Shown piece by piece: positions 19,815-30,648 of a DNA stretch of 64,000 nucleotides. Made by a program: the position numbers and the translations under genes. Origin of the DNA: Serpens gallinarum (GTDB lineage: Bacteria > Pseudomonadota > Gammaproteobacteria > Pseudomonadales > Pseudomonadaceae); assembly GCF_014836765.1 (NCBI RefSeq), contig NZ_JACSQG010000006.1, positions 62,001-126,000 of the forward strand, given 5' to 3'. Below the pieces are notes generated by a model that was not told the origin of the DNA, ran no database searches, and was given only the letters and a program-made list of their open reading frames with translations. How positions within the stretch are numbered: the stretch's first letter is position 1; each line of letters starts with the position of its first letter.

Positions 19815-20255
19815 TTACTCTCCTGCTGAAAGGGGGCCCAGGTCGGCGGCGAAGGCTGCGCGCAGCACATCGGGAATCGCCCGGGGTTTGAAATTATCGG
19901 CGCGCACGCAAGCGATCATAAATCGACCTTCGCAGAGCAGCGCAGCATCACGGGTCCGGCGTACCTGTTGACGGAAACACAGGCTGGCACGGTTCAACTC
20001 GACCACCTCGGCACTGACCTGCAATTCATCATCCAGACGTGCCGGCGCGTGGTAACGCACCTCATTGGAATGCACCACGAACAGCAGGTTGTCACCGGCC
20101 AGTTGCGACTGGGCAAACCCCAGCTCACGCAGCCGCTCGGTGCGCGCCCGCTCCATGAACTTCAGGTAGTTGACGTAGTACACGACGCCGCCGGCATCGG
20201 TGTCTTCGTAATACACCCGGCAACCATGGGAAAAAGGTTCTTTGACTGCAGACAT
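19815..20255 (-). CDS. ybgC: Tol-Pal associated acyl-CoA thioesterase YbgC
   Basis: This hot-dog-fold thioesterase heads the Tol-Pal operon. The family motif [26 protein letters not shown], with the catalytic Asp, lies at residues 16-41. It has 146 residues from ATG 20255; a start five codons upstream is possible. YbgC proteins act on short- or long-chain acyl-CoA and interact with phospholipid synthesis. The start follows ruvB by 22 bp, so read-through from ruvCAB is possible. Confidence 0.94.
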   Translation of the reverse strand: MSAVKEPFSHGCRVYYEDTDAGGVVYYVNYLKFMERARTERLRELGFAQSQLAGDNLLFVVHSNEVRYHAPARLDDELQVSAEVVELNRASLCFRQQVRRTRDAALLCEGRFMIACVRADNFKPRAIPDVLRAAFAADLGPLSAGE

Positions 20256-20277
20256 GCTTGTAATACGCACTCCAGGG

Positions 20278-21330
20278 TTACAGCTCGGCGTCGTCGGCCA
20301 ATGAATCGACCGCGATCTCGTTCAAACGCTTGGGCAGGTTCAGCCCGAAATGCAGGTAAGCATGCCGCGTCACAACCCGCCCGCGCGGCGTGCGCATCAT
20401 ATAGCCCTGCTGGATCAGGTAGGGCTCCAGGACATCCTCGATGGTGTGGCGCTCCTCGCTGATGGCAGCCGCCAGGCTGTCCACACCGACCGGCCCACCG
20501 TCGAACTTTTCAATCAGTGTCAGCAGAAGGCGGCGATCCTGATGATCGAAGCCCCGCTCGTCCACATCCAGCATGTTCAACGCCAGGTCGGCAATTGACC
20601 GGGTAATTTCACCCTTGCCACGCACCTCGGCAAAGTCGCGCACTCGACGCAACAGGCGGTTGGCGATGCGTGGCGTGCCACGCGCGCGACGGGCGATCTC
20701 GAACGCGCCTTCAATCTCAATGGGCAGGCCGAGAATGCCGGCCGAGCGCATGACGATGGTGGTCAAATCCTCGGTGGAATAAAACTCGAGACGCTGCACA
20801 ATGCCGAAGCGGTCACGCAGCGGGTTGGTCAGCATGCCGGCACGCGTGGTGGCACCCACCAGGGTGAACGGTGGCAGATCCAGCTTGATCGAACGCGCAG
20901 CCGGGCCTTCGCCGATCATGATGTCCAGCTGGAAGTCTTCCATGGCCGGGTACAGCACTTCTTCGACGATGGGTGACAGACGATGGATCTCATCCACAAA
21001 CAACACATCGCCGGCTTCCAGGTTGGTCAGCAAGGCGGCCAGATCGCCGGGGCGCTCGAGTACCGGCCCCGAGGTGCTCTTGATCGACACGCCCATCTCC
21101 TGGGCAATGATGTTCGCCAGCGTCGTCTTGCCCAGACCAGGCGGGCCGAAGATCAAGGTATGGTCCAGCGCTTCGCTGCGGGCACGGGCTGCCTGAATGA
21201 ACAACTGCATCTGCTCGCGCACCACCGGCTGGCCAATATAGTCGGCCAGATTCAGCGGGCGAATGGCACGATCCTGCTGCTCGTCGCGGTCGCGGCCGGT
21301 GGCGGTAATCAAACGATCGGCTTCGATCAC
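20278..21330 (-). CDS. ruvB: Holliday junction branch-migration ATPase RuvB
   Basis: RuvB is the AAA+ motor that drives branch migration with RuvA. Walker A is [16 protein letters not shown], Walker B is LFVDEIHRL, sensor 1 is LVGATTRAG, the arginine-finger region is [11 protein letters not shown], and the C-terminal winged helix contains [14 protein letters not shown]. The length of 350 is normal. It directly abuts ruvA. Confidence 0.98.
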   Translation of the reverse strand: MIEADRLITATGRDRDEQQDRAIRPLNLADYIGQPVVREQMQLFIQAARARSEALDHTLIFGPPGLGKTTLANIIAQEMGVSIKSTSGPVLERPGDLAALLTNLEAGDVLFVDEIHRLSPIVEEVLYPAMEDFQLDIMIGEGPAARSIKLDLPPFTLVGATTRAGMLTNPLRDRFGIVQRLEFYSTEDLTTIVMRSAGILGLPIEIEGAFEIARRARGTPRIANRLLRRVRDFAEVRGKGEITRSIADLALNMLDVDERGFDHQDRRLLLTLIEKFDGGPVGVDSLAAAISEERHTIEDVLEPYLIQQGYMMRTPRGRVVTRHAYLHFGLNLPKRLNEIAVDSLADDAEL

Positions 21331-21936
21331 TTAGATCATTCCCTTCAATGCGCGACGGATCAATTCTTCACTGCTCAAACCATCCTCCTGCACGGCGGTT
21401 ACTGCACGACTGGCTTCCTGCGGTTTGAACCCCAGACTGATCAGCGCACTGACGGCATCATTTTGCGCGCTTGAGACTGCCGTTACGTTAAGGGGTTCCG
21501 TAACCAGCGTGGAAATACCTGAAATGTTTTCCCATGCCTTGAAACGGTCTTTCAATTCCACCAGCAGACGCTCGGCTGTTTTCTTGCCGATGCCGGGAAT
21601 CTTCATCAGCGTGGACGTGTCCTGAGCCTGCACGCAGCGTACCAGCTCGTCGATTTCCAGCCCGGACATGAGCGCCAGTGCCAGCTTGGGCCCTACACCA
21701 TTGAGGCGGATCAGTTCACGGAACAGCTCGCGCTCGCGCTTTTCAAAAAAGCCATACAGCAGCTGGGCATCTTCGCGCACCACCATGTGAGTATGCAGGG
21801 TGACGGGTTGCTCCAGGGCCGGCAGACGATAAAGCGTGTTCATCGGCACTTCCAGCTCATAGCCCACACCATTTACATCCAGAAGCACATGGGGCGGCTG
21901 TTTGTCCGCCAGGGTTCCACGCAATCGTCCTATCAC
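21331..21936 (-). CDS. ruvA: Holliday junction DNA-binding protein RuvA
   Basis: RuvA tetramers hold the four-way junction and load RuvB. The OB-fold start [22 protein letters not shown], the helix-hairpin-helix region [16 protein letters not shown] with [19 protein letters not shown], and the C-terminal RuvB-binding domain ([16 protein letters not shown]) are present. GTG at 21936 is chosen because it gives the family N-terminus and 201 residues and follows a GGAGG site; the 13-residue extension upstream looks like leader. Confidence 0.96.
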   Translation of the reverse strand: MIGRLRGTLADKQPPHVLLDVNGVGYELEVPMNTLYRLPALEQPVTLHTHMVVREDAQLLYGFFEKRERELFRELIRLNGVGPKLALALMSGLEIDELVRCVQAQDTSTLMKIPGIGKKTAERLLVELKDRFKAWENISGISTLVTEPLNVTAVSSAQNDAVSALISLGFKPQEASRAVTAVQEDGLSSEELIRRALKGMI

Positions 21937-22017
21937 TGCCCTGCATCCTCCACGGGGCGGGACTGCCTCCCGCACCGAGCAAATTTATTTTTTACCGTGC
22001 GCCTTGAAGCCAGTGCG

Positions 22018-22542
22018 TTACAACCGCAAACGTCCGCCGCGGCGCTTGGCCGTGGTCAGTCCGTGGGGTATCAGGCTCTGGCGATGATGGGCATGGCACA
22101 AAGCAATGGCCAGCGCATCGGAGGCATCAATCTGTGGTTTTTGTATCAGCTTGAGCAGATGCATGACCATCATCTGCACCTGCTGCTTGTCCGCACCACC
22201 CGTGCCGGCGATGGCCTGCTTGACCTGGGTGGCGGTGTACTCGGCGATTTGCAGCCCCGCTTCGGCGCCAGCGACGATGGCCGCCCCGCGCGCCTGGCCC
22301 AGTTTCAATGCCGAATCGGCGTTACGCGCCATGAACACCTGCTCGATACCCATGGTCACGGGCCCGTAGGTCTGGATTACTTCGCTAACGCCACGAAACA
22401 CCATTTTCAAACGATCCGAGAGCTCGCCGCTGCCGGTGCGAATGCACCCGGAGGCGATGTACTCGCAACCCCGCCCGGTGTCGCGCACCACGCCATAGCC
22501 GGTGATACGCGAGCCGGGATCAATCCCCAAAATCAGCGTCAT
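22018..22542 (-). CDS. ruvC: Holliday junction resolvase RuvC
   Basis: This dimeric endonuclease cuts Holliday junctions. The acidic active site is visible as [13 protein letters not shown] (Asp7), [23 protein letters not shown] (Glu) and the C-terminal [16 protein letters not shown] (two Asp). The length of 174 is normal. It is the first gene of ruvC-ruvA-ruvB; a terminator separates it from yebC upstream. Confidence 0.98.
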   Translation of the reverse strand: MTLILGIDPGSRITGYGVVRDTGRGCEYIASGCIRTGSGELSDRLKMVFRGVSEVIQTYGPVTMGIEQVFMARNADSALKLGQARGAAIVAGAEAGLQIAEYTATQVKQAIAGTGGADKQQVQMMVMHLLKLIQKPQIDASDALAIALCHAHHRQSLIPHGLTTAKRRGGRLRL

Positions 22543-22656
22543 GCCTGTCGCCGTACTGTTTATTTATCCAGCGAGCGAGTATACGGACCGGGCCTGGCTG
22601 GCGCTAGCGGCAGTCGGCCTACGCACCAGGCCGCAAAATGCAGATGACGCCACCAT

Positions 22657-22693
22657 AAAAAAAGCCGGAAGCGCGCCATAGCGATCTTCCGGC
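22657..22693 (-). terminator. Terminator between yebC and ruvC
   Basis: GCCGGAAG and CTTCCGGC form an 8-bp stem with a 14-nt loop, followed on the minus strand by seven T. It lies 19 bp after the yebC stop. Confidence 0.85.
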
Positions 22694-22711
22694 CGTGTCA
22701 TGCAATCAGGA

Positions 22712-23461
22712 TCAGCCGAGCTGTTCCATAAGCTCGTCGGGGATTTCCGCATTGTGGTAGACGTTCTGCACGTCGTCCAGATCTTCGAGGGCATCGATCA
22801 GGCGCATCACCTTCTGAGCAGTTTCCAGATCGGCGACCGGCGCGGCTATCGAGGGAATCATCGCCACTTCCGCCTCGTCACCTTTGAAGCCGGCGGTGGT
22901 CAACGCCTCGTTGACGCCCAGGAAATCGGCAAAGCTGGTGTAAACCTGCACGGAACCGTCTTCCTCGCCGACCACATCGTCCGCTCCGGCTTCCAGCGCA
23001 GCTTCCATCAGTGCGTCTTCGTCGACACCCGGCGCATAGCTGATCTGCCCCTTGCGATCGAACATGTAGGCCACCGAGCCATCAGTGCCCAGGTTGCCGC
23101 CGTGCTTGTTGAAGGCATGGCGCACTTCGGCCGCGGTACGGTTGCGGTTGTCGGTCATGGCCTCGACGATGATCGCCACGCCGCTTGGGGCATACCCCTC
23201 GTAGCTCAGCTCGACCATGTTGTCGGCGTCGTTGGTACCGGCACCACGGGCAATGGCGCGATCGATCACATCGCGGGTCATGTTGGCGGTCAGCGCCTTT
23301 TCCACAGCCAGGCGTAGGCGCGGGTTGTCAGCCGGTACGCCGCCACCGTGCTTGGCAGCTACGGTGAGCTCGCGGATCAGCTTGGTGAAGATCTTCCCGC
23401 GCTTGGCATCCTGGCGCTCTTTGCGGTGCTTGATATTGGCCCATTTGGAATGACCAGCCAT
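22712..23461 (-). CDS. yebC: YebC/PmpR family transcriptional regulator
   Basis: This YebC/TACO1 family protein of 249 residues has the family start [27 protein letters not shown] (written here only to locate the N-terminus), the central [12 protein letters not shown] and the end [16 protein letters not shown]. Members bind DNA (PmpR represses quinolone signalling in P. aeruginosa), and recent work links the family to translation of difficult proline stretches. The aspS-yebC-ruvC neighbourhood is conserved in Pseudomonas. Which activity dominates here cannot be read from sequence. Confidence 0.94.
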   Translation of the reverse strand: MAGHSKWANIKHRKERQDAKRGKIFTKLIRELTVAAKHGGGVPADNPRLRLAVEKALTANMTRDVIDRAIARGAGTNDADNMVELSYEGYAPSGVAIIVEAMTDNRNRTAAEVRHAFNKHGGNLGTDGSVAYMFDRKGQISYAPGVDEDALMEAALEAGADDVVGEEDGSVQVYTSFADFLGVNEALTTAGFKGDEAEVAMIPSIAAPVADLETAQKVMRLIDALEDLDDVQNVYHNAEIPDELMEQLG

Positions 23462-23600
23462 GACTCGCTCCTGTCTAATCGTGTAACCAGAACCTAGGGT
23501 GAACGTTCACCACCCTATGAAATGCATCGATTGTCGAGCCTAGGCGTGTAATAGCCTGTCAGCCGACAACGATTATTCGTCCGAGCATGCCCGAGACGAA

Positions 23601-23623
23601 GGAGCCTGGCAAAACCAGGCTCC
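23601..23623 (-). terminator. Stem-loop after aspS
   Basis: GGAGCCTGG and CCAGGCTCC form a 9-bp stem with a 5-nt loop 11 bp after the aspS stop. No clear T run follows on the minus strand, so termination is only possible, not certain. Confidence 0.4.
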
Positions 23624-23633
23624 AGGGGTAGGC

Positions 23634-25409
23634 TTATTCGGCCTTGGGTTGCTCGCGCAAGCGAATGTGCAATTCGCGTAGCGCCTTGTTGTCCACCTCG
23701 CCCGGCGCCTGGGTCATGACACAGGCCGCGCTCTGGGTTTTCGGGAAGGCAATGACTTCGCGAATCGAATCCGCGCCGGTCATCAGCATCACCAGACGGT
23801 CCAGACCAAAGGCCAGACCACCGTGCGGCGGCGCGCCAAACTTAAGGGCATCGAGCAGGAAGCCGAACTTCTCCTGCTGCTCTTCGGCACTGATGCCCAG
23901 AACGCGGAAGACGGTTTCCTGCATCTTCTTGTCGTGGATACGGATCGAACCGCCGCCCAGCTCGGTACCGTTCAGCACCATGTCGTAGGCGCGCGACAGC
24001 GCGGTGGCCGGGTTGGCCTCCAGTTCGGCCGGACTGCACTTGGGCGCGGTGAACGGGTGATGCATGGCAGTCAGGCTGCCGTCGTCGTTTTCTTCGAACA
24101 TCGGGAAGTCGACGACCCACAGCGGCGCCCATTCGCACGTCAGCAGGTTCAGGTCATGGCCCAGCTTGATGCGCAGCGCACCCAGTGCTTCGGACACGAT
24201 CTTCGACTTGTCGGCACCGAAGAATACGATGTCGCCGTCCACCGCACCGACGCGATCGAGGATCACATTAATGTTGTCCAGCGGGATGTTCTTGACGATC
24301 GGCGACTGCAATCCTTCCACACCGGCAGCGCGCTCGTTGACCTTGATGTAGGCCAGGCCCTTGGCACCGTAGATGCCGACGAACTTGGTGTAGTCGTCGA
24401 TCTGCTTGCGCGGCATGCTCGCACCGCCCGGCACGCGCAGCGCGGTAACGCGGCATTTGGGGTCGTTGGCCGGGCCAGCGAACACCTTGAACTCAACGTC
24501 CTTGAGTTGATCCTCGACATCCACCAGTTCCAGCGGAATGCGCAGGTCCGGCTTGTCGGAACCGAAGCGGCGCATGGCTTCGGCCAAGGACATGTGCGGC
24601 AGCTCGCCAAACTCGACGTCGAGCACTTCCTTGAACAACTGGCGGATCATCTTCTCGGTAATACCCATGATGTCCGCTTCATCGAGGAAGCTGGTCTCGA
24701 TGTCGATCTGGGTGAACTCGGGCTGACGGTCGGCGCGCAGGTCTTCGTCGCGGAAGCATTTGGCGATCTGGTAGTAGCGGTCGAAGCCGGCAACCATCAG
24801 CAACTGCTTGAACAGCTGGGGCGATTGCGGCAGGGCGAAGAAGCTGCCGGCATGGGTGCGGCTCGGCACCAGGTAATCGCGAGCACCTTCCGGAGTGGCG
24901 CGGGTGAGAATCGGCGTTTCGACATCCAGGAAGCCGTTTTCATCCAGGTAGCGGCGAATGCTGCTGGTGATGCGCGAGCGCAGCTTGAGCTTCTCCGCCA
25001 TTTCCGGGCGACGCAGATCGATGAAGCGATAACGCAGACGGGTTTCCTCGCCGACGTCGCTGTATTCGTTCAGCGGGAACGGCGGGGTCTCGGCTTCGTT
25101 GAGCACGTCCAGCTCATAACCCAGCACTTCGATAGCGCCGGAGGCCATGTTCGGGTTGCGCGCGCCTTCCGGACGCAGACGCACCTTGCCGGTAATCTTC
25201 ACCACATATTCGCTGCGCACCCGGTCGGCCTTGGCGAAGGTTTCCGCGCGATCCGGATCGAATACCACCTGGGCCAGACCTTCACGGTCGCGGATATCGA
25301 GAAAAATCACCCCGCCGTGGTCGCGGCGACGATGAACCCAACCGCAAAGAGTGATTTCCTGGCCGTCGAGGCCCTCGTTCAACTGGCCGCAATAGTGGCT
25401 GCGCATCAT
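23634..25409 (-). CDS. aspS: Aspartate-tRNA ligase
   Basis: This class II aminoacyl-tRNA synthetase charges tRNA-Asp, and in Pseudomonas probably also tRNA-Asn (non-discriminating type). An anticodon-binding OB fold lies at the N-terminus ([22 protein letters not shown]). Motif 2 region [18 protein letters not shown], the bacterial GAD insertion, and motif 3 [15 protein letters not shown] follow. The length of 591 is normal. ATG at 25409 or 25406 starts it. It opens the leftward aspS-yebC-ruv block. Confidence 0.98.
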   Translation of the reverse strand: MMRSHYCGQLNEGLDGQEITLCGWVHRRRDHGGVIFLDIRDREGLAQVVFDPDRAETFAKADRVRSEYVVKITGKVRLRPEGARNPNMASGAIEVLGYELDVLNEAETPPFPLNEYSDVGEETRLRYRFIDLRRPEMAEKLKLRSRITSSIRRYLDENGFLDVETPILTRATPEGARDYLVPSRTHAGSFFALPQSPQLFKQLLMVAGFDRYYQIAKCFRDEDLRADRQPEFTQIDIETSFLDEADIMGITEKMIRQLFKEVLDVEFGELPHMSLAEAMRRFGSDKPDLRIPLELVDVEDQLKDVEFKVFAGPANDPKCRVTALRVPGGASMPRKQIDDYTKFVGIYGAKGLAYIKVNERAAGVEGLQSPIVKNIPLDNINVILDRVGAVDGDIVFFGADKSKIVSEALGALRIKLGHDLNLLTCEWAPLWVVDFPMFEENDDGSLTAMHHPFTAPKCSPAELEANPATALSRAYDMVLNGTELGGGSIRIHDKKMQETVFRVLGISAEEQQEKFGFLLDALKFGAPPHGGLAFGLDRLVMLMTGADSIREVIAFPKTQSAACVMTQAPGEVDNKALRELHIRLREQPKAE

Positions 25410-25648
25410 GGTGTTTTTCGCTTCTCTTGAGTCTGGATTCGTCTTGGCCGACCACGCGTACCCGGACGACTCACGTACGCTCGGGCAAAGGTGGCAAAGC
25501 GCGAGATTATATAGGGTTAATCGCCATCGCGCAGCCGACGGCGACGCACACCCCGGGCTTCATCCACATCGGTTCTCCCCCACCGGGCACCACGGGGCGC
25601 ACCAGCACTCTATGTTAGGCAGCATTCCCATTCACAGGAGGAGCCATC

Positions 25649-26119
25649 ATGGACATCAACATCGGAATTTCCGAACAAGACCGCTCGGCAATCGCCGAAG
25701 GCCTGTCTCGCTTGCTCGCCGACACGTATACGCTTTACCTGAAAACCCACAATTTTCACTGGAATGTCACCGGGCCGATGTTCAACACCCTGCACCTGAT
25801 GTTCGAGACGCAATACACCGAGCTCGCCCTAGCGGTAGACGCCATAGCCGAACGCATCCGCGCCCTCGGCTTTCCGGCGCCGGGCACCTATGCAGCCTAT
25901 GCGCGCCTGTCTTCGATCAAGGAAGACGAGGGCATTCCAGCCGCCGAAGACATGATCAAACTCCTGGTCCAGGGCCAGGAAGCCGTGGTGCGGACCGCCC
26001 GAGGCATTTTCCCCTTGCTGGAAAAAGTCAGCGACGAACCCACCGCCGACCTGCTGACCCAGCGCATGCAGGTGCATGAAAAAACCGCCTGGATGTTGCG
26101 CAGCCTTCTGGCCGCCTGA
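25649..26119 (+). CDS. dps: Dps-family DNA-protecting ferritin
   Basis: This mini-ferritin of 156 residues forms a 12-mer that oxidises and stores iron and shields DNA. The intersubunit ferroxidase motif is clear: [21 protein letters not shown] (His, His) with [22 protein letters not shown] (Asp, Glu). A good AGGAGG ribosome site precedes ATG 25649. A 12-bp perfect hairpin follows it. It diverges from aspS, as in other Pseudomonas. Confidence 0.95.
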   Translation: MDINIGISEQDRSAIAEGLSRLLADTYTLYLKTHNFHWNVTGPMFNTLHLMFETQYTELALAVDAIAERIRALGFPAPGTYAAYARLSSIKEDEGIPAAEDMIKLLVQGQEAVVRTARGIFPLLEKVSDEPTADLLTQRMQVHEKTAWMLRSLLAA

Positions 26120-26124
26120 CCGAG

Positions 26125-26152
26125 AGTCGGGAGGCCAGAAGGCCTCCCGACT
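26125..26152 (+). terminator. Hairpin after dps
   Basis: AGTCGGGAGGCC and GGCCTCCCGACT form a perfect 12-bp stem with an AGAA loop 5 bp after the dps stop. No T run follows. It may stabilise or end the dps message. Confidence 0.6.
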
Positions 26153-26403
26153 ACCGTGCCCCTGGCAGACTCAGCGCCTGGCGAACCCGTTCCAGACCAC
26201 TCATCCGCCACAACTCGAACCATTTCCCTTTCGTCTTCGCATCGATTTGAGAGAGTCCGCGCTTTACGGTTAAATAGGCCTGTGCACCGCGCAACAGGAT
26301 TTGCGATGCATAGGCTAGTCAGACACGACCTCTCCACATCCTTATTAGAGTGCCGCTGCTGGCTGGCTCCTTCTCTTGCCTTTACCAAAATGAGTTCATC
26401 CCC

Positions 26404-27015
26404 ATGCTGAGAATCCTTCATTTGCTAACGGGCCTAGCCGCCCTGCTGCTGTCCTTTACCCCAAGCCTGCGCAGTGAGGCCTTGCCCTATCTCCTTCAAA
26501 CCGATGCATTACTTCTGCTCCTGTTCGGCCTGCTTAACCTGCTGCTTGGCTCGTTCGTGATCTACAGAGAGAGTGAAAAACACCCCGCCCTGCAAGCCGT
26601 GGTCTCGGTGCTGCTGATCTTGAGCGTCGTTTGCCAGGCCGTGGTTGTGCTTGCCCCGCTTGACTTCCTTGCCGGCCAACCTGCCGTTGCCGCAGGGCTG
26701 CTGCTTGCCACCCTCGGCGTGCTGCTGAACGTGGTGATTCATTGGCCGCAATCGCACACTCGCCCTGCACAAGGCTTCGCCAGTTCGGAACTGGGCAACC
26801 GCGAAACCGGCACGGTCAAATGGTTCAATACGTCCAAGGGTTTCGGGTTCATTTCCCGCGACTCGGGCGACGATATCTTCGTGCACTTCCGAGCCATCCG
26901 CGGCGAAGGCCATCGGGTCCTGATCGAAGGCCAGCGCGTGGAGTTCTCCGTAATGCAACGCGACAAAGGCCTGCAGGCCGAAGACGTGATTGCCGCCTCG
27001 CCCAGCCGGCGCTGA
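26404..27015 (+). CDS. Membrane-anchored cold-shock-domain protein
   Basis: This 203-residue protein combines an N-terminal membrane part with a C-terminal cold-shock domain. Residues 1 to about 115 hold about four hydrophobic helices ([73 protein letters not shown]). Residues about 135-200 are a CSD with both RNP motifs ([29 protein letters not shown]). The CSD would bind single-stranded RNA or DNA at the inner face of the membrane. ATG at 26404 begins the first helix. It lies downstream of dps and is followed by a strong terminator. Confidence 0.88.
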   Translation: MLRILHLLTGLAALLLSFTPSLRSEALPYLLQTDALLLLLFGLLNLLLGSFVIYRESEKHPALQAVVSVLLILSVVCQAVVVLAPLDFLAGQPAVAAGLLLATLGVLLNVVIHWPQSHTRPAQGFASSELGNRETGTVKWFNTSKGFGFISRDSGDDIFVHFRAIRGEGHRVLIEGQRVEFSVMQRDKGLQAEDVIAASPSRR

Positions 27016-27038
27016 TCGTCACACCTGCTCCTTAAACG

Positions 27039-27079
27039 AAAAAAACGCCACGTCTGCCTAAGCAACGTGGCGTTTTTTT
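27039..27079 (+). terminator. Terminator after the cold-shock-domain gene
   Basis: AAAAACGCCACGT and ACGTGGCGTTTTT pair over 13 bp with an 11-nt loop, followed by more T. It lies about 25 bp after the stop codon. Confidence 0.9.
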
Positions 27080-27850
27080 GGCTGCGTCTGCGTTAGTTGT
27101 TGCAACGGCTACTACCCCGCATTCGTCGCGAGGGCGTGACTCCCGCACTGAAAACCGTGCCTGGCACAGGCTCTGGTAGGGGCGAATTCATTCGCCTAGC
27201 ACCGAGTCTTCCGACACCTGCGGGGAGGCGACGGACTACGCGGCTGATGCCTTTGCGTTGGTCGTGGCGGCTATATGGCCTGGGAGTCATGCGCCAGGCG
27301 AATGAATTCGCCCCTACAAAATCATGTCCTGCAGCGCCGAGGGGAAGGCGCGGCGCAGTCGTTGCGCCCGCCCTTCGGCTAGCAACACTTAACGCAGACA
27401 CAGCCTTGTTTTTTGGCCGTGCCGCACGTATTCCGCCTACCGCTCTTCCAACACTATCTCCAGGCTCCCCGGCGTTCATGACTAGCGGTTGGGGAAAAAG
27501 CCGCAAAATTCTGGCAAAACCATTAAAATCGCCCGCGCTCCAGCTCCGTCGCCGCGCCACCCCTGCCTCGACTGCTGCTTGAACGCCCGAGCCAGGGCCT
27601 TCGGAGCCGGTAATCGCCGCCTATTCAGACGATGCCATCCGCTCTGCGGAATTACTCTATTCAGAAGCCCGTTCTGGTTCTGTATGACAAATGCCGTTCG
27701 CGGCCTTTTTCCTACCGCCCCCGAACTCAGTTAAAAGCCAGCCCAGATGCTAATCACCGGCGGCAGGTTTTTTTGAACCGAATCCCGGCTTCACGTGCAT
27801 CTGCCTCGCTTGGCCTTCAAGCCATTCGCAAAACCAGGAATTCATCCATC
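27080..27850 (+). other. Intergenic region with a 142-bp inverted repeat element
   Basis: About 770 bp without a supportable gene. The main content is the element at 27176-27317. Open frames across it have no ribosome site and no resemblance to known proteins. The last 100 bp before sstT presumably hold its promoter; I see no distinctive operator. Confidence 0.6.
27176..27317. repeat. Inverted repeat element with 21-bp perfect ends
   Basis: GTAGGGGCGAATTCATTCGCC at 27176-27196 and its exact reverse complement at 27297-27317 bracket about 100 bp of other sequence. Each end is itself partly palindromic (GGCGAATTCATTCGCC). No transposase is present. It looks like a dispersed non-autonomous or REP-type element. 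Confidence 0.75.
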
Positions 27851-29080
27851 ATGTTTCAACGTCCGCTCTTGCATCTGATTACACGGACCAGTCTGGTTGC
27901 CCAGATCACCGCCGGCCTGGTTGCAGGCATCCTGCTTGCCCTGCTGCTGCCCCAGGCCGCTGACAACGTCAGCATCCTCGGCGACCTGTTCGTCACCGCG
28001 CTGAAAGCCGTCGCCCCGGTTTTGGTGTTTTTCTTGGTTACCTCGGCCATCGCCAACCACAAACAAGGACAACCGACCCATATCCGCCCGATTCTGGTGC
28101 TTTACGTGATCGGCACCCTGGCCGCCGCTGTTGTCGCTGTGGTTGCCAGCAGCCTGTGGCCGACCACCCTGCCGCTGACCGACACCGCCACCGGCGTTAC
28201 CCCGCCCGGAGGCATTGGTGAAGTACTCAACACCTTACTATTCAGTGCGGTGAGCAATCCGGTCAAGGCTCTGCTGGAAGCCAACTACATCGGCATCCTG
28301 GCCTGGGCCATCGGCATGGGCCTGGCCATCCGCAACGGCAGCGAAACCACGCGCACCGTAATCAGTGATCTGTCCAAGGGCGTCATGCTGATCGTCAAGA
28401 TCGTCATCCACTTCGCCCCGCTGGGCGTGTTCGGCCTGGTCGCCACGACGCTGGCCGATTCGGGTATTCAGGCGCTGTACAGCTATGGCCACTTGCTGGT
28501 GGTTCTGATTGGTAGCCTGCTGTTCGTTGCACTGGTGATCAATCCGGCCATCGTATTCTGGAAGACTCGCCAAAATCCGTACCCACTGGTGTTCATGATC
28601 TTGCGCGAGAGTGGCGTGACCGCGTTTTTCACCCGTAGCTCGTCGGCCAACGTGCCGGTCAACCTGCAGATCTGCGAACGCCTGGGCCTGCATGAAGACA
28701 CCTACTCGGTGGCCATTCCGCTGGGCTCCACCATCAACATGGCCGGCGCCGCCGTTACCATCAGTGTTCTGAGCCTGGCCGCGGCTCACACCCTGGGTAT
28801 CCAGGTAGACTTCTTAACCGCCCTTCTGCTGTGCGTCGTGGCCTCGGTCAGCGCCTGTGGCGCGTCTGGCGTGGCGGGTGGTTCACTGCTACTGATCCCG
28901 CTGGCGTGCAGCCTGTTCGGTATTCCCAACGAAATCGCCATGCAGGTGGTTGCCATCGGCTTCGTGATTGGCATTTTGCAGGACTCCACGGAAACCGCAT
29001 TGAACTCCTCTACCGACGTGCTGTTCACCGCAGCGGCTTGCATCGCCGCAGAACGCAAACTCTCCGAACAAGAAGCCTGA
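27851..29080 (+). CDS. sstT: Serine/threonine:sodium symporter SstT
   Basis: This inner-membrane carrier of the dicarboxylate/amino acid:cation symporter family takes up serine and threonine with sodium. It has 409 residues from ATG 27851 and about eight hydrophobic segments. The re-entrant loop signature is visible as [14 protein letters not shown] and the substrate and ion region as [15 protein letters not shown]. The long in-frame upstream extension is non-coding leader. It is probably a single gene. Confidence 0.94.
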   Translation: MFQRPLLHLITRTSLVAQITAGLVAGILLALLLPQAADNVSILGDLFVTALKAVAPVLVFFLVTSAIANHKQGQPTHIRPILVLYVIGTLAAAVVAVVASSLWPTTLPLTDTATGVTPPGGIGEVLNTLLFSAVSNPVKALLEANYIGILAWAIGMGLAIRNGSETTRTVISDLSKGVMLIVKIVIHFAPLGVFGLVATTLADSGIQALYSYGHLLVVLIGSLLFVALVINPAIVFWKTRQNPYPLVFMILRESGVTAFFTRSSSANVPVNLQICERLGLHEDTYSVAIPLGSTINMAGAAVTISVLSLAAAHTLGIQVDFLTALLLCVVASVSACGASGVAGGSLLLIPLACSLFGIPNEIAMQVVAIGFVIGILQDSTETALNSSTDVLFTAAACIAAERKLSEQEA

Positions 29081-29128
29081 GCCACTCGCGGCCTGCATGG
29101 TTAACCCGGCAGGCCGCGACTGCCCATT

Positions 29129-29980
29129 ATGAAACCCAGCACCCTGCATCTGCCCGCCGGTCCCTGGATAACGGTACTCGACTGCCTGTGCGCCCATTTT
29201 CCCGCCATTTCCCGCGAAACCTGGCTCGAGCGGTTTGCCCGTGGCCGTGTGCTGGATGAGCAACATCGGGCTATCGGCGCCGAGCATCCCCATCGCGAAG
29301 GGTTGCGCATTCGATACTTTCGCGAAGTGATCGATGAAGTACCGATTCCTTTCGAGGAAAACATGCTGTTCCAAGACGAGCATCTGCTGGTGGTCGACAA
29401 GCCGCACTTCTTGCCGGTCATCCCGGCCGGTGCCTATGTGCGCGAGACGCTGCTCAACCGACTGATCGAGCGCTTCGACAATCCTGATCTGGTGCCGTTG
29501 CACCGACTCGACCGGCTGACCGCCGGCCTGGTGCTATTCTCTTGCAACCCGCACAGCCGCACCCGTTATCAGGAGCTGTTTCGCCAGCAGCGTATCGCCA
29601 AGCGGTACCTGGCCCTGGCACCCGCCCTGCCGCACCTGGAATTTCCCTTGCGGCATCAGTCTCGCCTGGAATCCGGCACACCCTTCTTCCGCATGCAGGA
29701 AGCAGCCGGCACGCCCAATAGCGAGACGCGCATCGAGATTGATGCCGAACTCGACAATTGCTGGCGCTATGCCCTGTATCCGGTCAGCGGCCGCAAGCAT
29801 CAGCTGCGCCTGCATATGGCGGGCCTGGGCGCCGCCATTTGCAATGACCCACTGTATCCCGACTTGGGCGACACCACTGATGATTACCAGCGGCCGCTCA
29901 AGCTTCTGGCCCAGGGTCTGAGCTTTCAGGACCCACTGGATGGGCGGCAGCGCGCGTTCCACAGCGACTTGAACCTGTAG
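29129..29980 (+). CDS. RluA-family RNA pseudouridine synthase
   Basis: This 283-residue enzyme isomerises uridine to pseudouridine in rRNA or tRNA. The catalytic segment is HRLDRLTAGLVLFSCNP (Asp in HRLDR), preceded by EHLLVVDKPHFLPVIPAG and followed by YPVSGRKHQLRLHMAGLG near the C-terminus. There is no N-terminal S4 domain of the usual kind. The target position in RNA cannot be told. It follows sstT by 48 bp and may be co-transcribed. Confidence 0.9.
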   Translation: MKPSTLHLPAGPWITVLDCLCAHFPAISRETWLERFARGRVLDEQHRAIGAEHPHREGLRIRYFREVIDEVPIPFEENMLFQDEHLLVVDKPHFLPVIPAGAYVRETLLNRLIERFDNPDLVPLHRLDRLTAGLVLFSCNPHSRTRYQELFRQQRIAKRYLALAPALPHLEFPLRHQSRLESGTPFFRMQEAAGTPNSETRIEIDAELDNCWRYALYPVSGRKHQLRLHMAGLGAAICNDPLYPDLGDTTDDYQRPLKLLAQGLSFQDPLDGRQRAFHSDLNL

Positions 29981-30013
29981 CTGCTTGCTGCACGCGGTGC
30001 AGCCCGGTCAGTG

Positions 30014-30220
30014 TTAATAATGCGGCGGCGGCACGTCATCCTGATCAATGCCGAATTGGCCCTGCAGCTCTTCCTGGCGCCGCGACAGCGCCATTACCTG
30101 AATCTGCAGTCGCTCGAGGACCCGCTGCTGCTGCACCAATTCGTCGTTCAGGCTCTGGATAGTGTCGTCCTGAAAAGCCAGGCGGGTTTCCAGATCGGCG
30201 ATACGCGCTTCCAGGCTCAT
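30014..30220 (-). CDS. slyX: SlyX family protein
   Basis: This 68-residue protein is almost wholly a coiled coil ([37 protein letters not shown]) with the SlyX-type tail DVPPPHY. The family function is not established. The start overlaps the stop of the HIT gene by 4 bp (ATGA), so the two are translationally coupled. Confidence 0.92.
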   Translation of the reverse strand: MSLEARIADLETRLAFQDDTIQSLNDELVQQQRVLERLQIQVMALSRRQEELQGQFGIDQDDVPPPHY

Positions 30221-30648
30221 GCGCTCTCCCCGGCAAAACGGAAGTCATCGGGCAAGACCAGCTTCAACTTCTCGCGAATGGTCTGAATATCCTCAGCTGT
30301 GTAAGGGCGAGCCGGATGCTGCCCCCACACCGGTGCTGGCCAGGCCGGATCCCCCTTGCGACGCACGATCACGTGCATATGCAGCTGGCTGACCATGTTG
30401 CCCAGGGTGGCCACGTTCATCTTGTCGGCGGCAAAGGTGTCTTTGAGTATCTCTGCCAGCGAGGTGGCTTCCGTCCATAACTGCAGTTGATCGTCTGCGT
30501 CCAGCTGGAACAGCTCACTGACATCCTCGCGACGCGGCACCAGGATGAACCAGGGGTACTGCGCGTCATTCATCAACAACAGGCTGCAGAGCGAGAAATC
30601 TCCTAGTAGCACCGTGTCCCGTTGCAGTTGCTCGGCCAAGGCAAACAT
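30217..30648 (-). CDS. HIT-domain protein
   Basis: This 143-residue histidine-triad family protein is a putative nucleotidyl hydrolase or transferase. The motif reads [10 protein letters not shown], so the first histidine of HxHxH is Gln while the two others remain; the core fold segments [18 protein letters not shown] and [16 protein letters not shown] are typical. It is co-transcribed with slyX. The substrate is unknown. Confidence 0.88.
   Translation of the reverse strand: MFALAEQLQRDTVLLGDFSLCSLLLMNDAQYPWFILVPRREDVSELFQLDADDQLQLWTEATSLAEILKDTFAADKMNVATLGNMVSQLHMHVIVRRKGDPAWPAPVWGQHPARPYTAEDIQTIREKLKLVLPDDFRFAGESA

Noticed and set aside
23823-25430. A 535-codon open frame on the plus strand
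   Set aside because: It is the antisense shadow of aspS and has no recognisable motif or ribosome site.
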